From Spirochaetia bacterium (GTDB taxonomy: Bacteria; Spirochaetota; UBA4802; UBA5550), in assembly GCA_031289575.1 (NCBI GenBank), contig JAITPE010000219.1:1-5871 (forward strand): a DNA stretch of 5,871 nucleotides, in the 5' to 3' direction. This document shows, piece after piece, positions 5,117-5,871 of this stretch. Made by a program: the position numbers and the translations under genes. The notes under the pieces were generated by a model. It was given only the letters and a program-made list of their open reading frames with translations. It searched no databases and was not told the origin of the DNA. Position 1 is the stretch's first letter, and each line of letters begins with the position of its first letter.

Positions 5117-5871
5117 ATGAATATAAAAATTTGGGGCTCCCGAGGTTCGCATCCGACGCCTCTATCAAGCAAGGCCATTGAGCTCAAGATCAAGAGAGTT
5201 CTTGAGCTTGCCGCTTCGGAGGATATTTCTTCGCCCAAGGCTGTTGATGACTTCGTTAAAAAACTCCCTTTTTCCATGAAACATACATACGGCGGCAATA
5301 CCACATGTATTGAACTTACGGTCGGGGGCAGGCATATCATCATAGACTGCGGCTCTGGACTCGTGAACCTCGGAAAGCATTTGATGAATGGGCCATTCGG
5401 GGAGGGCAAGGGCACCGCCGATATTTTTATAACCCATACTCACTGGGATCACATACAGGGGATCCCGTTCTTTGTTCCCATTTATATAGCAGGCAACAGT
5501 TTTAACTTTTACTCGCCGGTTCCCAACCTGCACAAAAGGCTGGTACATCAGCAGGCCGCCACTCATTTCCCTATACTCTTTGACGGCACGGCCTCAACCA
5601 AGCAGTTTTTTAAAATAGCAATGAATAAGGTTTTTCTGCTGGATGAGGTGCGCGTTATTCCAAAAAAGATGCCGCATCCGGGCAAATCGTACGCGTACCG
5701 CATAGAGTACGGCGGAAAAACATTTGTCTATACCGGGGACTGCGAGTTTAATATAGGCGAGCTTGATAAGATAAACAGTTACCGTTCCATTTTTGACAAG
5801 GCCGATGTTCTTCTGTTCGACGCGCAGTACACATTTGCGGATTCAATAAACAAGTTCGAGTGGGGGCACTC
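5117..5871 (+). CDS. Metallo-beta-lactamase-fold hydrolase (3' end outside window)
   Basis: The gene runs off the right edge, leaving 251 codons. It opens with MNIKIWGSRGSHPTP (1-15) and has YGGNTTC (58-64), IIIDCGSG (74-81), the metal-binding HTHWDH (107-112), TGDCE with D208, FDAQYT (234-239) and WGH (249-251) at the edge. H107, H109, D111, H112, H187 (PHPG), D208 and H251 are the expected ligands of a two-metal site. The order of motifs matches a widespread subfamily of cytoplasmic MBL hydrolases often labelled as phosphodiesterase-like; the substrate is not known for this protein. A roughly 40-residue, partly helical stretch (16-56) between GSRGS and YGGNT matches one subtype of that family. 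The gene lies 41 bases after the Yip1-like gene, with a weak GGG site (5108-5110) before ATG 5117. It may belong to the same transcript; no terminator or clear promoter is visible in the gap. Confidence 0.9.
   Translation, partial: MNIKIWGSRGSHPTPLSSKAIELKIKRVLELAASEDISSPKAVDDFVKKLPFSMKHTYGGNTTCIELTVGGRHIIIDCGSGLVNLGKHLMNGPFGEGKGTADIFITHTHWDHIQGIPFFVPIYIAGNSFNFYSPVPNLHKRLVHQQAATHFPILFDGTASTKQFFKIAMNKVFLLDEVRVIPKKMPHPGKSYAYRIEYGGKTFVYTGDCEFNIGELDKINSYRSIFDKADVLLFDAQYTFADSINKFEWGH

Noticed and set aside
1..5871. A CRISPR array, tRNA gene, transposon or defence system
   Set aside because: No regularly spaced repeats, tRNA-like cloverleaf, transposase motifs or terminal inverted repeats were seen. 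All sizeable regions are explained by housekeeping-type genes.

Overview
The window looks like ordinary chromosomal sequence from an uncultured or poorly characterised bacterium. GC content is roughly balanced, all genes lie on the + strand, gaps are short and nothing indicates an inserted mobile element. The RNase P RNA has the general (type A-like) bacterial layout. The sequence alone does not fix the phylum.

Region 1 (1-253) holds a strong intrinsic terminator for a gene upstream of the window, a perfect GC-rich inverted repeat of REP type, and a near-consensus sigma70-type promoter. Region 2 (254-2697) is a tight three-gene operon: a class I SAM-dependent methyltransferase-like protein of unknown substrate, then aroA (EPSP synthase), then aroH (AroH-type monofunctional chorismate mutase). 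aroA makes EPSP. Chorismate synthase, not present here, turns that into chorismate, which AroH rearranges to prephenate for Phe/Tyr synthesis. The methyltransferase is linked to these genes only by position.

Region 3 (2698-3167) holds rnpB, the catalytic RNA of RNase P, with its own candidate promoter and an unusually long closing helix P1. I see no poly-U terminator after it.

Region 4 (3168-5871) is a second collinear run of genes: a small secreted cysteine-rich protein I do not recognise, a SppA-type signal peptide peptidase, a Yip1-like multi-pass membrane protein (ATGA overlap with sppA), and a metallo-beta-lactamase-fold hydrolase cut off by the window end. The first three are close enough to be co-transcribed, perhaps by read-through from rnpB. 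The cell-envelope theme (exported protein, signal-peptide protease, membrane protein) is an inference.

I found no CRISPR array, tRNA, insertion sequence or defence system. The most promising leads are the unknown cysteine-rich exported protein, substitutions at normally conserved active-site positions in AroA and AroH, and the rnpB read-through arrangement.
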